This document shows positions 1 through 10,952 of a DNA stretch of 64,000 nucleotides, piece by piece. This stretch comes from Arabidopsis thaliana (Eukaryota; Streptophyta; Magnoliopsida; Brassicales; Brassicaceae). The notes under the pieces are model-generated. The model saw only the letters and a list, made by a program, of their open reading frames with translations. It searched no databases and had not been told where the DNA came from. How positions within the stretch are numbered: position 1 is the first letter of the stretch; every line of letters starts with the position of its first letter. The stretch spans positions 18,359,261 through 18,423,260 of the forward strand of contig NC_003074.8 in assembly GCF_000001735.4 (NCBI RefSeq), in the 5' to 3' direction. The position numbers and the translations under genes are program-made.

Positions 1-323
1 GTGTGTTTTTGCTAGAAAATCAATCAATAAAAAACAGAGGGTATATTTTACTTCTTTATTTTTGGGTGAATGATTTGTTTCCAAACTCATTTTCTAATTA
101 TTTATTATATTAAATTGAATTCTTATTTGTTTCTGTTTTTGTAAATTTTGCTTTGTTCAACTTATATAAGCCCATTTAAACAACTTGGGCCACAACAAAA
201 TATTATTTAAAGCCTATCAAGAGATACAATTATTCGACATTGGTTGATTGATTGAAAAGACAAGACGAGATTGAAAAAGAACAAAACACAACTCTCTCGG
301 AGAAAGTTCGAAGCTTGGGAGAA
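1..323 (+). promoter_or_regulatory. 5' flank of the F-box gene
   Basis: AT-rich upstream sequence with a TATATAA box at 163-169, about 155 bases before the chosen ATG at 324. The reading frame is open upstream of 324 without an ATG (back to a TTG near 252), so the coding start is set by the first in-frame ATG. The window begins inside this intergenic region and no other gene is visible in it. Confidence 0.55.
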
Positions 324-1490
324 ATGACGACAATTTCCGATCTACCATATGATTTGGTAAAAGAGATATTTTCTTGGGTTCCATTTACATCTCTTAGAGC
401 AGTGCGATCTACTTGTAAAACGTGGAACGCTTTATCGAAAAATCAGATCTTTGGTAAAAAATCAGTAGCAAGGAATCAGTTTCTAGAGTTAATGATTCTA
501 GATTCTAGGGTTTGTTCCTTGAGATTCGATCTCCAAAAAATCCGTAACGAAGACGAAGAAGACTTGGTTGATCCATCTATGAAACAAATAAGCATACCTA
601 ATAATGATGATCAAGTCGAGATATCTCGAGTCTATCACTGCGATGGCTTATTGTTATGCATCCCCAAAGATAACTCGAGTCTTATGTTATGGAATCCGTA
701 TTTGGGGCAAACCAAACGGATTCGACCCAAAAACACATTCCACAGAGATGACAGCTTTGCTCTGGGATACAACAACCGTAACCACAAAATCTTGAGGTTG
801 AACGAGGAAAACGAAAGTCATATTGATGTCTACGATTTTAGCTCTGATTCATGGAGGACGGTTCCTGATGATAATCCCTATAGGGATGAACTCATTTATC
901 AAAGTGGCGTGTCTTTGAAGGGAAATGCTTACTTTTTCGATCGAGAGGTAACGACAGAGGCAGAAGTGGGGACAGAAGACTTGTTGATAACAGGCATTGA
1001 AGATTATTTACGCTGTTTTGATTTCACAACCGAGAGATTTGGACCGCGTTTGCCTCTTCCGTTTATCCTTCCCTCTCCTAGTTTTGAATATTTGGCTCTA
1101 TCTTGGGCTAGAGATGATAAGCTCGCTGTGTTATATAGCCACTACGACACATTTGACATCATAGAGATTTGGATTTCGACTAAGATTGAGCCCAATGCGG
1201 TTTCGTGGAGCACTTTTTTGAAAGTGGATATGTCACTAATCAATGGTTTAACGGATGATTTTTTGATTAGATTTGAACCTAAAAGCTTTTTTATCGACGA
1301 GGAGAAGAAAGTCGCTGTACTTTTTGATACTAAAGTGACAGAGACCTGTCGCTACCAAATGGCTTACATCGTTGGAGATGATGGATACTTCAAATCTGTC
1401 AACATTGGAGTAATCTCGAATTCCCATTGGATAGGAGGCGAACTTGTGCGCTCTTCTTATGTTCCAAGTTTATTGCAACTGCAAGTTTAG
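324..1490 (+). CDS. F-box protein with F-box-associated domain
   Basis: Single-exon gene of 388 residues. The N-terminal F-box lies at about residues 3-45 (starting TISDLPYDLVKEIFSW) and should bind the SKP1/ASK adaptor of an SCF ubiquitin ligase. The rest resembles the F-box-associated type-1 domain common in Arabidopsis, with the LLLCIPKD, LMLWNPYLGQ and FALGYNN landmarks, which would recognise an unknown substrate. The start at 324 gives the usual very short N-terminus before the F-box. I take it to be At3g49520 from its position beside NAC062. F-box genes of this type expand rapidly in Arabidopsis, and a decayed F-box relative of another subclass lies at 7.6-8.1 kb. Substrate and pathway are unknown. 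Confidence 0.9.
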   Translation: MTTISDLPYDLVKEIFSWVPFTSLRAVRSTCKTWNALSKNQIFGKKSVARNQFLELMILDSRVCSLRFDLQKIRNEDEEDLVDPSMKQISIPNNDDQVEISRVYHCDGLLLCIPKDNSSLMLWNPYLGQTKRIRPKNTFHRDDSFALGYNNRNHKILRLNEENESHIDVYDFSSDSWRTVPDDNPYRDELIYQSGVSLKGNAYFFDREVTTEAEVGTEDLLITGIEDYLRCFDFTTERFGPRLPLPFILPSPSFEYLALSWARDDKLAVLYSHYDTFDIIEIWISTKIEPNAVSWSTFLKVDMSLINGLTDDFLIRFEPKSFFIDEEKKVAVLFDTKVTETCRYQMAYIVGDDGYFKSVNIGVISNSHWIGGELVRSSYVPSLLQLQV

Positions 1491-1757
1491 TCCATTTTCA
1501 ATACTGTATTTGTTTCTTGGTTTGAACGAGACTGCTTTTAGTTTGAAGCAATTGTTGACATTAGTGAAGTAAAGATCACTTTTTCTAGTTTTTTGTTTGA
1601 ATATTTCAATCTGAAACCTTTTTAGAAATTGAAGATCTTTTTAGATTTCGGGTATTTGATGTTCTAAACATGGATAATATCTGCATCTTGACCAGAGCAA
1701 ACAAACAGAGTATATGATTATGAAAATTGAATACCTTGTATAACAAGTCACTGAGAT

Positions 1758-2294
1758 ATGAAAATTGCATACCTTAGAAGCTTCTCTAGAAGCTCTCCGA
1801 TCATCACTTTTTGATCTCATTTCACCTGTCCAAGAACAGTGTTTTTCGGTGATTGTAGTATTCGATCTATAAAAGCTACAAGCTTTTTTTATCATCCTTT
1901 CTTTGTTGTCTCGGACTTTTGGCAACACGCTGTCTTTTGTCATCCTTCAACTTTCCCTCTTCTTCTTCCCTCTGTCTCTTCTTCTCAGCTATTGCTGCCT
2001 CCATCTTCTGCTTCAAAGTCATTTCTGACTCCTTTTTCTTTCGGTCTAAACGGAACCGCTTTTGACTAGGGTTTCATTTCCCTGTCCTCTCAAACCAAAG
2101 GGTGATACACAACTAGCTCCAACACATGACAAACGGTCAGAATTTTCTGATACAACTTGGTGATCTTCATCAATTTGACTCCTCTCTACACTTGGCTGTT
2201 CTGGTTTGAAGGAGCACGAGCCATGACTCATCGATCCAGTTTCCTTTGACAAACTTTTCCTCTGCATCTCCGTCTCTCTTTTTTCTCCTCTCAT
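1758..2294 (-). pseudogene. possible decayed or unannotated coding locus, charged coiled-coil-like
   Basis: Three consecutive minus-strand open stretches look protein-like but lie in different frames. The 5' part (2294-2046) encodes 82 residues beginning MRGEKRETEMQRKS. A highly charged stretch with the motif LKQKMEAAIAEKKRQREEEE follows at about 2020-1875. A third basic stretch (about 1875-1760) ends at a plausible GTATGC donor. The charged middle part would form a helix or coiled coil. The frame changes have no clear intron, so this is either a frameshifted pseudogene or a gene whose introns I cannot place. I do not recognise the family. No function is assigned. Confidence 0.3.
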
Positions 2295-3378
2295 TTTTTA
2301 GCTCATTGTTCACAAGCTAATTAGTTGCAAGTGTGATGCATAGAACAAATCGCCACGAGGAGGATCCTAGACAAAACTTTTCCTCTAGGGTTGGTTTTAG
2401 TCTTTGCCTCATCCTAGACAAAAGGAAGCAAGAGAGAATTCTGAATCTTTCACAAGTCACTGTTAATATATACTGTATACACTTTTATAAAACGTTCAGA
2501 ATCAAAAGACAAACACTAAAGACAAAACAAAATCAAAAGACAAACACTAAAAAGACATTTCAGTGGTATTTTTGAGTAAAAGAAACTAATGATGATATTT
2601 TTGGAACTAAAACTCATTCTAATGGTAATTTAAAAAATTGCCAAAAAACATTTATAGCCCTTCCAATTTTGTGAATTATTGACACGAATACCACACAGTG
2701 AATGTATACTCCTCTGCGACTCCACCACAAGCTCCACTTTTTTTCTTGCGTCTAGCGTTGTAAACCCAAATTCATAAGTTGTATTATTAAATAAATGCTT
2801 AGGTACTAATACTATTTATTTCCGTTTTAGCCTCCTCTCCGGTAACGTCTGACCTTTGTATTCCTCCGTCCATGAGATTGCTGCATTTGCTATCTTGTTT
2901 GTGGTGTTGGGTGGTACAAATCTTAGGTTTAGGCAATTTTAGAAAGTGTGTATGTTAGTTTATGTTCACTTCTACGGGTAATCCAGGATTATGGTATGGT
3001 TGCCTCGCTCTCCTTTCTCTTGTTGATAGCCGCTTTGGTCATATAGTTTGCTTGCATTATTTTGGTTTTGTGATAAATGATTTTGTTGAACTTACTTTTG
3101 CCCTTTGATGAGTTTTATTGTGATCTCTCCGGTTCGATCGCTTGACTTCTCTCTTCCGAGTTTTGTCCAGAATGAACTCATGTGAGAAGAACTCTAATAA
3201 GTCAAAGAAGTAAATAGAGTCTTGACCTCTCTGTCATCATAACGTTTACATAAGCAGCCTAACTACATGTAAAAACTACAAACAAATATATCTTATAAAC
3301 TGGCGAAAGCCTGAAACCAATAACAGAAGCAAAAACACGGGCCGGTTCAAGCACTATATTTACAAAAAGTTTCAGTTT
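2295..3378. other. intergenic, no gene seen
   Basis: No convincing coding region on either strand; short ORFs here look random. The last part (about 3220-3378) is probably the 3' UTR and terminator region of the minus-strand NAC062 gene. Confidence 0.5.
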
Positions 3379-5457
3379 TCAGGACACTGCAGATGCTCTG
3401 AAGTCGACGGTTAGACTGCAGACTGACATCAAGAACACAACTGCAACTACTGCCGCCCTAAAGAGTCCTCCATATGAACATTTCACCGACGTAATCTTTT
3501 TAAACACAAAACCGGTCACGTTCTTTGATCTCATTAGCTTTCCACACCTTTTCTTTATACTTTCTCCAACCGTGTCCTCAGCCTGCATAGCATTAACATT
3601 TTAATGTCATGGATCGATTCCACTCTGCGACGTGAAACCACATACACGCTAAAAGAAACCAAGGATGAGTAATTCATCAGAAGGTGGGTGTTATTCTCAC
3701 CTCTCTCTTTATAGCTTGAAGCTCAGGATTCTTCGTGTTAATGCCATTAAAGTTACTTTGCAGACGCAGCCTTCTTGGACCATTTCCCTGCGCTATATAG
3801 TCATTGGTATAACCTGAGGGTTGTGCCTGGCGACTCTTAATCTGGATACCCGTCACTGAAACATCATTGCTCATGTCAACTGCTGAGCCCTGTTGACACA
3901 CTTGCGCAATCTGCAATCAAGTAAAGTAGTTAAGAGTTAATACGATTTCTGTTTTCTAGAAGTACATACAAATGATATAATGAGTTTTGAGGAATCTTCA
4001 TGTACCTGATCTGGTGCTACAACATCAAAACCACTTTGCAAAACATACTTGTGCTTCTCTGGATCCTCGTCTGGGCTCTTGAGAATCGAATCAAGAAAAT
4101 CAGATATATACGTATCTACTTCATTTGTACCATACTGAGTCTGGATTTGGAAGCTGTTGTTGTTGTTCCCTGAAAAATTACTCGAGCCAGGCTGGAATGT
4201 GTTGTAAGAGGATCCAAGCTCAGATTGGACTTGAGAGTGTAATGGAGAGAACAGCGTGAAATCTAAGGACTCCAATTCCGGATACCATTTAAAATCTACA
4301 AGCTGCATGCCGAAAATAAACATCATTAGTATTCAAACAGACACTAGAGACAATCATCTAAAAACTGTCTAAGAGAATTTTTCAATGTCCTCACCTCTGC
4401 GGTTGTAGCCTCATCACAAGCATCACTATGAGAATCTCCAGAGATTACAAGAGAAGATTCTGCTATGTCATGACGCTTCACGTCTTCTGTTTTAATTACC
4501 TCAGATACTTCTGACTTAGTCACTTCGACAGTTGGAGACGAGACAGCAGGTTCTTCAACTTCATCTGACTTCGAATCTTCTTCCCCTAAAACCAGTTCTT
4601 CTTTCTTGAACAATTTGCATATAACAAACGGACTCTGCATATATATATATCAACACAAGCACACAATAAGCTACAGAGCCAAATTTAGTTTTCCAATGGT
4701 TACACATCTAAAAGTATGCATTATTTACCTGGCCAGGATTGGTACCACTAAGATCATCCTCCGTGGCACGATACTCATGAATAATCCAATTGGTTCGTGT
4801 CCCCCTAGGAGCTCTACCCGCGTGGAAAACTAGAGTTCTCTTCACACCAATAATGTTAGTCTTACCGGATTTTATCTTCCGGTCTTTTCCTGTGGCTTTC
4901 CAGTACCCTGCAACTGTTGCCCGGTTCTGTCTACTTCCACTCGGATACTTCCGATCCAATGGACAGAAGTAGAGCCACTCTGAGTCTTTAGTTTTGATCA
5001 CAGAAAAATCTACAACAAAAAAAAATCACATCTTTTAATCAAATTTCAGTCACTTACACTACACCTTAACAGAGATATAACCACATACCCAAAACTAAAC
5101 TATATCAAACACATATGATCGGTTTAAAGTTATTAACTTTCTTCACCATAGAAACTAAAGCTACAAATTTTAAGTTCTACCATTTCTCAATTCAACATAA
5201 TGCCAGAGAAATCAAAGAGGATCTATAGAAAAAGTGTAAATTTATGAATAAAGAGATGAAGAAGTAAGTAAGTAAGTACCAGGTAAATCCCAAGGTTCCC
5301 ATTTGCAAATATCGATCTCACGGATAGCTTTGACGTCGTCATCGTGACCGTTGATTTTCCTACGGAGATAGTAACGGATTAGCTCCTCGTCTGTTGGACG
5401 GAATCTTAATCCAACTGGTAACGAATCCATTGATAATACATGAAGATTCTGATTCAT
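3379..5457 (-). CDS. NAC062: membrane-tethered NAC transcription factor (NTL6)
   Basis: Six exons on the minus strand: 5280-5457, 4729-5009, 4395-4634, 4006-4302, 3701-3910 and 3379-3582. They sum to 1410 bases (469 residues plus stop). The NAC DNA-binding domain covers about residues 12-162 ([19 protein letters not shown] through SPFVICKLF). An acidic, Ser/Asn/Gln-rich activation region follows. A single hydrophobic segment at about 442-461 ([16 protein letters not shown]) anchors the protein in a membrane near the C-terminus. In known NTL proteins, stress-triggered proteolysis frees the NAC part to enter the nucleus; NTL6 is linked to cold and pathogen responses and to the unfolded protein response. 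An in-frame ATG 15 codons upstream (5500-5502) could extend the protein, but the 469-residue form matches the known product. It is divergent from the gene at 6540. Confidence 0.95.
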
Positions 5458-6539
5458 TGATGCTGCTCTTTTAAACGAATCGCGAGAAGAAGAAGAACCC
5501 AAGATTTAAAGATACGAATCAGAATTATTTATCTATCTCAGAGATGCGATTCCAAGGTATCGCGAAGAAGATAACAATAAAAATTTAGAGAGAAAACAAA
5601 AACCCTAAAAATGGATTCGATGATTTTGGTAAAGTGAAGAAGAAGGCAGATGTGAGCTTTGATTTGGTTTTTTCTTTCCTTTTGTGAGTTCTATATGGTG
5701 ATGGCAGCGCGTGGTGTGTACACGCGGCAAACCAAGTACGTTACGCGGTTTGGAAATTGTTAAAGTATGGTTTTGCCCTTGAGCGACTTTGGGATATTAA
5801 CTAGATGCAGGGGTAAAAGCGAGAAGTGAATGACTGTTGTAAAAGAAGGTGATGAGAAATGTCATAGAACGAATGATGTAATGACACGTGGAAAGGAATG
5901 GAAGTTTCGGTGCATGTCACTTTGTTTTTGGGATGGTGTTACGCTTTTCTTGACTTTTGGAAACTTGTCTTTTTTAATTTATTTAGATTTTTTCGCTTTC
6001 TTTGACTTTTGGAAACCTAATCAAAACTTCTTTCATGAAATTATGTATTAGTAAAAAGCTGCATAATCATTAGGATATTCATCATCGTTTACACGGCGTA
6101 ATCCTCTTATCTTTGCAAGTTACAAAATTCAAAAAATCGAATTAAAATTCTGGAGCTAGGACCGGCTAAAAATAGAGCTAGCAACAAGAGACGAGAGAGG
6201 TCCACAAAACTTCCAAAAGTTTGACGATATCAATGAAGCTTTTCAAATACAGAGAAACATCTATCTAAATTTACTCTTACCTCTCTGCTAAACTCTATTC
6301 TTAGCCATCCCCAATTTGAATACTTCAACACACACAAGAAAAAATACCAAAGGCTCTCCATAAAAATCGGAATCATCTTCATCTATATAACCATGATTAT
6401 GTTCTCTTCATTTGCTCAATCCTCGGGTCAACATTAATAAAAAAGAAGAGAAAAATAAAAAAGTTTGTGTAAATTTTTTTTGCACACTCCACAGCCTAAA
6501 CCCAACCCAAAATCACAAAAACCAAAAAAATATATAATA
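5458..6539. promoter_or_regulatory. divergent promoter region NAC062 / At3g49540
   Basis: About 1.1 kb separates the two divergent start codons. Three CGCG boxes (consensus vCGCGb, the CAMTA calmodulin-binding factor site) cluster at 5707-5712, 5722-5727 and 5743-5748, some 250-290 bases upstream of the NAC062 start. A telo-box-like AAACCCTAAA lies at about 5598-5607 in the probable NAC062 leader. Open reading frames inside the region (for example about 5830-6051) show no protein-like character. Confidence 0.5.
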
Positions 6540-7143
6540 ATGGGTGGCTGTGCGAGTAGACCCAAGGAATCAGACATGCAAAACGAAGAAGGCTCTGTTC
6601 CTAACAAGCCTGTCTCTGAAAACGTAGTAGCCAAGGTAACAATTAATCTCTAGGTTTTAAATATGAAAATTTAATTAGGTTTTGTTACCGAACCGGGCTT
6701 AACCGGTTATGATCTTTTGGTATGATTAATTAATACAGGAGAACAACACAGAAAGCGGTGAGAAACAGAACCAGACAGTGGCTGAGACCACTGAAACAAC
6801 TTCTGTCGAAGCTAAGGAGACATTTCCGGTCGAGCCGACCAAGGAAACAACTCCTGCTGTTCAACCAGAGGTTGCAGCCGTCGAAGAGTCTTCTTCTGCT
6901 GATGCTGGTGAGGCTGCAGTAGTTGCACCTGAGAAAGTGGAGAACGCTGCAACAGAAAACGCTGAAGCAAAGGTGGAGGCGGTTGCCGTAGCTGCACCCG
7001 AAAAGGTTGAGGTTGCAGTGGAAGCGGAGAAAAAGGCTGAAGCTGAACCAGTAAAGGCTGAGGCTGAACCAGTAAAAGCTGAGGCTGAACCAGTAAAGGA
7101 GGAGAGTAAACAAGAAGAGAAAGAAGCTGTTGTCACCGTTTGA
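6540..7143 (+). CDS. small acidic Ala/Glu-rich protein with N-myristoylation motif
   Basis: Two exons, 6540-6635 and 6739-7143, joined in frame for 166 residues. The protein begins MGGCAS, a classical N-myristoylation signal with an adjacent Cys suited to palmitoylation, which suggests attachment to the plasma membrane. The remainder is low-complexity and rich in Ala, Glu, Val and Lys, probably disordered. Near the C-terminus three tandem copies of a seven-residue unit KAEAEPV end in a KEESKQEEKE tail. I take it as At3g49540, for which no function is known to me. The start is firm because the myristoylation signal requires it. Confidence 0.85.
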
Positions 7144-7599
7144 TGATTAATTAAATTTGTGAAAGTATTTTGAATGTTGTTGTATGTCACCTTGGTTTGA
7201 TTTGCTACTACCAGATTGGTTTGGCTTTTGTTGTTCTTTGTATCTCAAAATGATTCTTCTTTGATTCAATTAAATATAAATCAGTTTTGCATCGTGAAAA
7301 TTTGTAATCAACATTTCTTAAGTCGAACGTGTTCGTGTGTGAATTACGATCTCTGATTCTTTTTTCTCCGGAAGATACAATCGAAAACATTGAAAGATGC
7401 AAAATCCCCTGAAAACTAAAATCTTTCATTTGATCATTGATCTTTTTATTCTTGTGATGTGACTCCATCTTTCATTTGATTGTATATGCAATCTTAAGTC
7501 CTGCTCATAAATCGTAATTGGCAGTGTCAAAGAAAAGAAGAAAAAATATCAAATATTACTAAATGATTTCAATTTAATGTTAGAATGTTAAGAGATGTT
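7144..7599. other. intergenic, no gene seen
   Basis: 3' flank of the small acidic protein gene and AT-rich spacer. Nothing supportable as a gene or RNA. Confidence 0.5.
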
Positions 7600-8075
7600 T
7601 GACTACTTCACGAGGAGATGGGATCTGCATTGAAATACTACATCGAATATTGAGGATTTGGAGACTGAATATTAACACTTAGAGGATGAATGTTGGCAGT
7701 TGTTGACACCGGAAATCAACATTGCATCTGTTGGAGTATATTCGAATGTTTTCAAGTGGCAATGAATCCCTTTGATTCTGATATTATCTATCTATGGAGT
7801 CAAAAACACTCTTGTTTTGTATCTGGTAACTTGCGGACACAAGAGTTGACAGTTCATCATTCATCAGGATTCGGAGGATTGGACTAGTGATGAAGGTTGT
7901 TGTCGCATAAACACTTCTGGTTTTAAGCAGTATATGAAGTATACGGAACATTGTTCTCGTCGCTACAACAAAACTTCTATCATCATGTTACCTCAATTTG
8001 TGGTCTCACGGTGGATGGATTCCGTACACCTTCCTCCAAATTCTGATTTAACTCTTTCTATTGGTATAATACAAA
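7600..8075 (+). pseudogene. F-box-associated domain relic, frameshifted
   Basis: Three adjacent plus-strand fragments read as the C-terminal half of an Arabidopsis F-box/F-box-associated protein, but in different frames. One contains WQLLTPEINIASVGV (about 7691-7762). The next contains VAMNPFDSDIIYLWS and NLRTQE (about 7757-7887). The third contains LPQFVVSRWMDSVHLPP (about 7870-8050). The NPFDSDIIYLWS and RWMDSV-PP motifs are typical of the At3g26010-like F-box group as I remember it. No F-box precedes them and frameshifts and stops interrupt the frame, so this is a truncated pseudogene. Confidence 0.6.
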
Positions 8076-8640
8076 ACAAGGTGTTTACGTATTTTGTTTT
8101 ATCCTTGTTTAGCTAGCTTTCTCTAGGTCTAGCTACTCTTTTGTGATGAATGACTTGTGCCATCTATTTATAGTCGTTTTTTCTTCTTCTTAGTTCTTGT
8201 TTGGCCAAAAGAGAAAAAAATTCAATTTCAATGGTTAGAGTCTTGAGAAATGTGAGAATGGTTTGATTCAGTTCCTCTTACCGTTACTTCACGGACTTTT
8301 TTCTGCCGTCTTACTCTATAAATAAATATCCAAATAACTAATTAATTACATTATCAAATACCATTTCCTGCCCACGCCTATTAAATAGGCCATTTAATAT
8401 GCAAATATACGAGTAGATATTTTAGTAGTATCTCTAACCATAAATTAATAGACACGTGAATTTCCCCATTAACCGCCAAGAAAAGACAAAAGAAATTGTA
8501 GAAAATCAATAAATTAGCTCAAGAAATCTGTAATCATTTTTAAAATTGACAATAAAAATAAATAAATATACCGTTTATTTTTCAAGTAACGGAGTTAGAT
8601 TGATTTCTATAAATAGTTAAAAATGACCAATTCATCTTCT
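8076..8640. other. intergenic / promoter of the next gene
   Basis: AT-rich spacer with no coding signal. The stretch CTATAAATAG at about 8608-8617 is a good TATA-like element for the gene whose CDS starts at 8941. Confidence 0.4.
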
Positions 8641-8940
8641 TCTTCTTCACAAACTTTCTTTCTCCAACAAATATTATTCAGTGCCGAGTCAAAATTAGTG
8701 TTGAGAATTTGCTGCTTCTGATCAGGTCTGTTTTATTTAATCTCTGTGAATTTTATTACTTCTTCTTGTTGGATCTCATAATGCGATTTATCAGCTGCGA
8801 TTAAATCTGTTTGATTGAAATTTATGCCTGATTAGGAAAAATTATCTCTAATAGTGGATCAATTTCGTTTTTTTAATTCGGGTTTTCTTGGGTTATGCAG
8901 TGAGTGAAGAAAGTTTGAAGCTTTGAGTAACTTTGAAACA

Positions 8941-9384
8941 ATGGAGGTATTTGGAAAATCTCATGTGGTTGTTGGCTCTGCTAATGTTATTTACTTATCT
9001 GCTATATTGGGTCACGAAGGACCCAATCACAAATGTGATTGGAAATGCGAGAATGAGAATGTGTGTGGGAATATGTACCGTTGCAAACTAACTGGGTTGA
9101 CTCATGTTTGTGACAAGAACTGCAACCAAAGGATTTTGTATGATAATCATAACTCTTTGTGTCGAGCTAGTGGTCGGATTTTCCCGCTTTCTTTGGTTGA
9201 GGAACAGGCGGTTAAAGGAGTGAGGAGGAAGCTTGATGATGAGAGTCAACAACAACCTTCTGAAAGTTGTGTTAAGCGTCGTCGACGTGATGCTCAGTTT
9301 CATTCTTCTCCTTTTGAGAGGTCTTTTGCTGCTGTGAGTCCTTTTTGCAGCCAAGCTGGTGGAGATGGAATGGAGATTAACTAG
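8941..9384 (+). CDS. Cys/His-rich small protein of unknown function
   Basis: Single coding exon of 147 residues. A 5' UTR intron is likely, with a donor at about 8727 (CAG|GTCTG) and an acceptor at about 8900 (TATGCAG). The N-terminal half carries a dense set of Cys and His that could bind zinc: CDWKCENENVCGNMYRC, THVCDKNCNQR and SLCRASGRIFPL. The C-terminal half is basic, with VKRRRR as a possible nuclear localisation signal. I take it as At3g49550. The H-x-C-D-x2-C...C-x2-SG-x3-PL pattern looks like a real domain, but I cannot name the family. Confidence 0.75.
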   Translation: MEVFGKSHVVVGSANVIYLSAILGHEGPNHKCDWKCENENVCGNMYRCKLTGLTHVCDKNCNQRILYDNHNSLCRASGRIFPLSLVEEQAVKGVRRKLDDESQQQPSESCVKRRRRDAQFHSSPFERSFAAVSPFCSQAGGDGMEIN

Positions 9385-10470
9385 TTCTTTTCTATCTCAC
9401 CTAGAATAACTTGCTTTTCTTTTTCGTTTTGGACAAGTATGCAATAAGAGATATTTACTCATGTGCTCTTACAGAGAGTCTAGGCTTAGCTCTCTGTCTG
9501 AAGAAGCACTTTTATCTTAGTATTGTTGAACTCTATGTAGTATTTAACGTAGGAGAGACTTTATGATTCTGCTACTTTGTTCTGGACGTTCTTGTTTTCG
9601 CTATTATTAGGTGAAGTAGAATAACACCCTTGTTTCAGCTTTCTTTCTAGTGCTGTCTGATATTCTCCTCTCGCACCTTTTCTTAGCTTTGTATCTTGTT
9701 TTTGCTTGCCTCTTGTACCATTGGTCATTCTTTTAAGTTTATTGCGACAGGTTTTTGTCACATTGCTGAAAATTGCAGTGTAGGTTTCCACCAAGTTTTT
9801 CAAGACCAATTTCTTTCTGGTTTGTCATCTTGTAGAATATTCCTCTTCATCCTCTCAATGGAGACATTGTTGTATCCTATACTTTGTTCAAATTTAACTT
9901 ACTTCCTTGCAGTGATTGATGAGCACTAGAAGTTCTGAAAGTTTTTTCTGTTTGTGCAGGTTTCACAATCTTGCCATGCAAGAGAGTTTAGTTACCATTA
10001 TTTGACTGTTATGTTTCTTAATTCTCAGTGTTTGAGGAGTAAGTCTAACAATTGGAAGCTTGAATTTTTCTTTGTAGGTAGGTCTATGTTTGTGCTCAGC
10101 AGGCAGCAGAGGAAGGACGGTTGTCGAAAGAAATGATACCCGACGTAAGATTGCGGATGAAGACACAAGTAATCTAATATCTTACATCAATGGAACTGCG
10201 TGAAAGAAAGGAAAGGGTTGGTGCTCTTCTTTGCATTCAAAAATGGATGATTCTGGTACGTAGTAGCTTATTTACAACTACTTGTTCTTTACTTAATATA
10301 TCCAGACAGTGTAATAGGGGCTAAAAGAAACATCAAATAATATATGCATTTCCCATGTAATGGTAATTGTTGGAATGGAAAATGTTATTTTGTCAGTGAG
10401 GAAAATTCTGAGGTGGATTTATATTGAACTATATCATATAAGACAGAAAGGCGAAGGTGTGGTGGTTGAT
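9385..10470. other. 3' flank of the Cys-rich gene, with uncertain coding remnants
   Basis: Mostly untranslated-looking sequence. A short stretch near 10080-10170 encodes CAQQAAEEGRLSKEMIPDV, and another near 10190-10255 encodes MELRERKERVGALL. Both look protein-like but have no clear start or connection. They may belong with the exon-like segments at 10.47-10.95 kb. Confidence 0.3.
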
Positions 10471-10952
10471 GTGACAACTATCTTACTGGGACACAGAGAA
10501 TTTTGCCCAAAAAAGTTGGCAAAGTATCAATTGTTGGCTCGTCCTCTGCTATAAGGTACAATGCTGGAACATTTCTCCTTAGCTATTGATTATTATGATG
10601 GAGGTTATATTCAACTTAGAGCAAAATATGTGAAGTAGATCTTTTGTTGTTTGAAGAAATCAATGTAATATCTAAATTATGACATATTCTTACAGTCTTC
10701 TGTGCCTTTCAATCTGCTACAATGCTTTCTTCAACTTTGCAGAAATCTGTACACATTCTGATTAATCTTTGACGTTTTCTTAATCGAATATGAATTAAGT
10801 GTTGTTTCTTCTGTATCAAATCCAGGTTAGAGGATGAACCGAGCAGCCAAATCTTCAGAAGTTCAGAACCACCTAGTCCGAATCATAATCAGAATCAAAA
10901 CAGCAAGGTGTGGCAGTGGCTCCCTAAGGTTAGCATCAAGATCCAAACCTAA
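10470..10952 (+). pseudogene. exon-like segments of an unrecognised gene
   Basis: An open segment ending at 10555 encodes TQRILPKKVGKVSIVGSSS followed by AI and ends in a canonical AG|GTACAA donor. A CAG|G acceptor lies at 10825/10826. Joining the two keeps the frame and continues as LEDEPSSQIFRSSEPPSPNH to a stop at 10950-10952. The composition (Lys-rich, then Ser/Pro/Asn-rich, then WQWLPKVSIKIQT) looks like the end of a real protein. The 5' part is unclear, with in-frame stops just upstream (about 10467-10469), so it is either the 3' end of a multi-exon gene or a pseudogene. Confidence 0.35.

Noticed and set aside
252-323. N-terminal extension of the F-box protein by 24 codons
   Set aside because: It starts with TTG; no ATG precedes 324 in frame, and F-box proteins of this type start just before the F-box.
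6730-7190. Minus-strand ORFs over the acidic protein gene
   Set aside because: Mirror images of repetitive GAA/GCT codons; no splice or start support.
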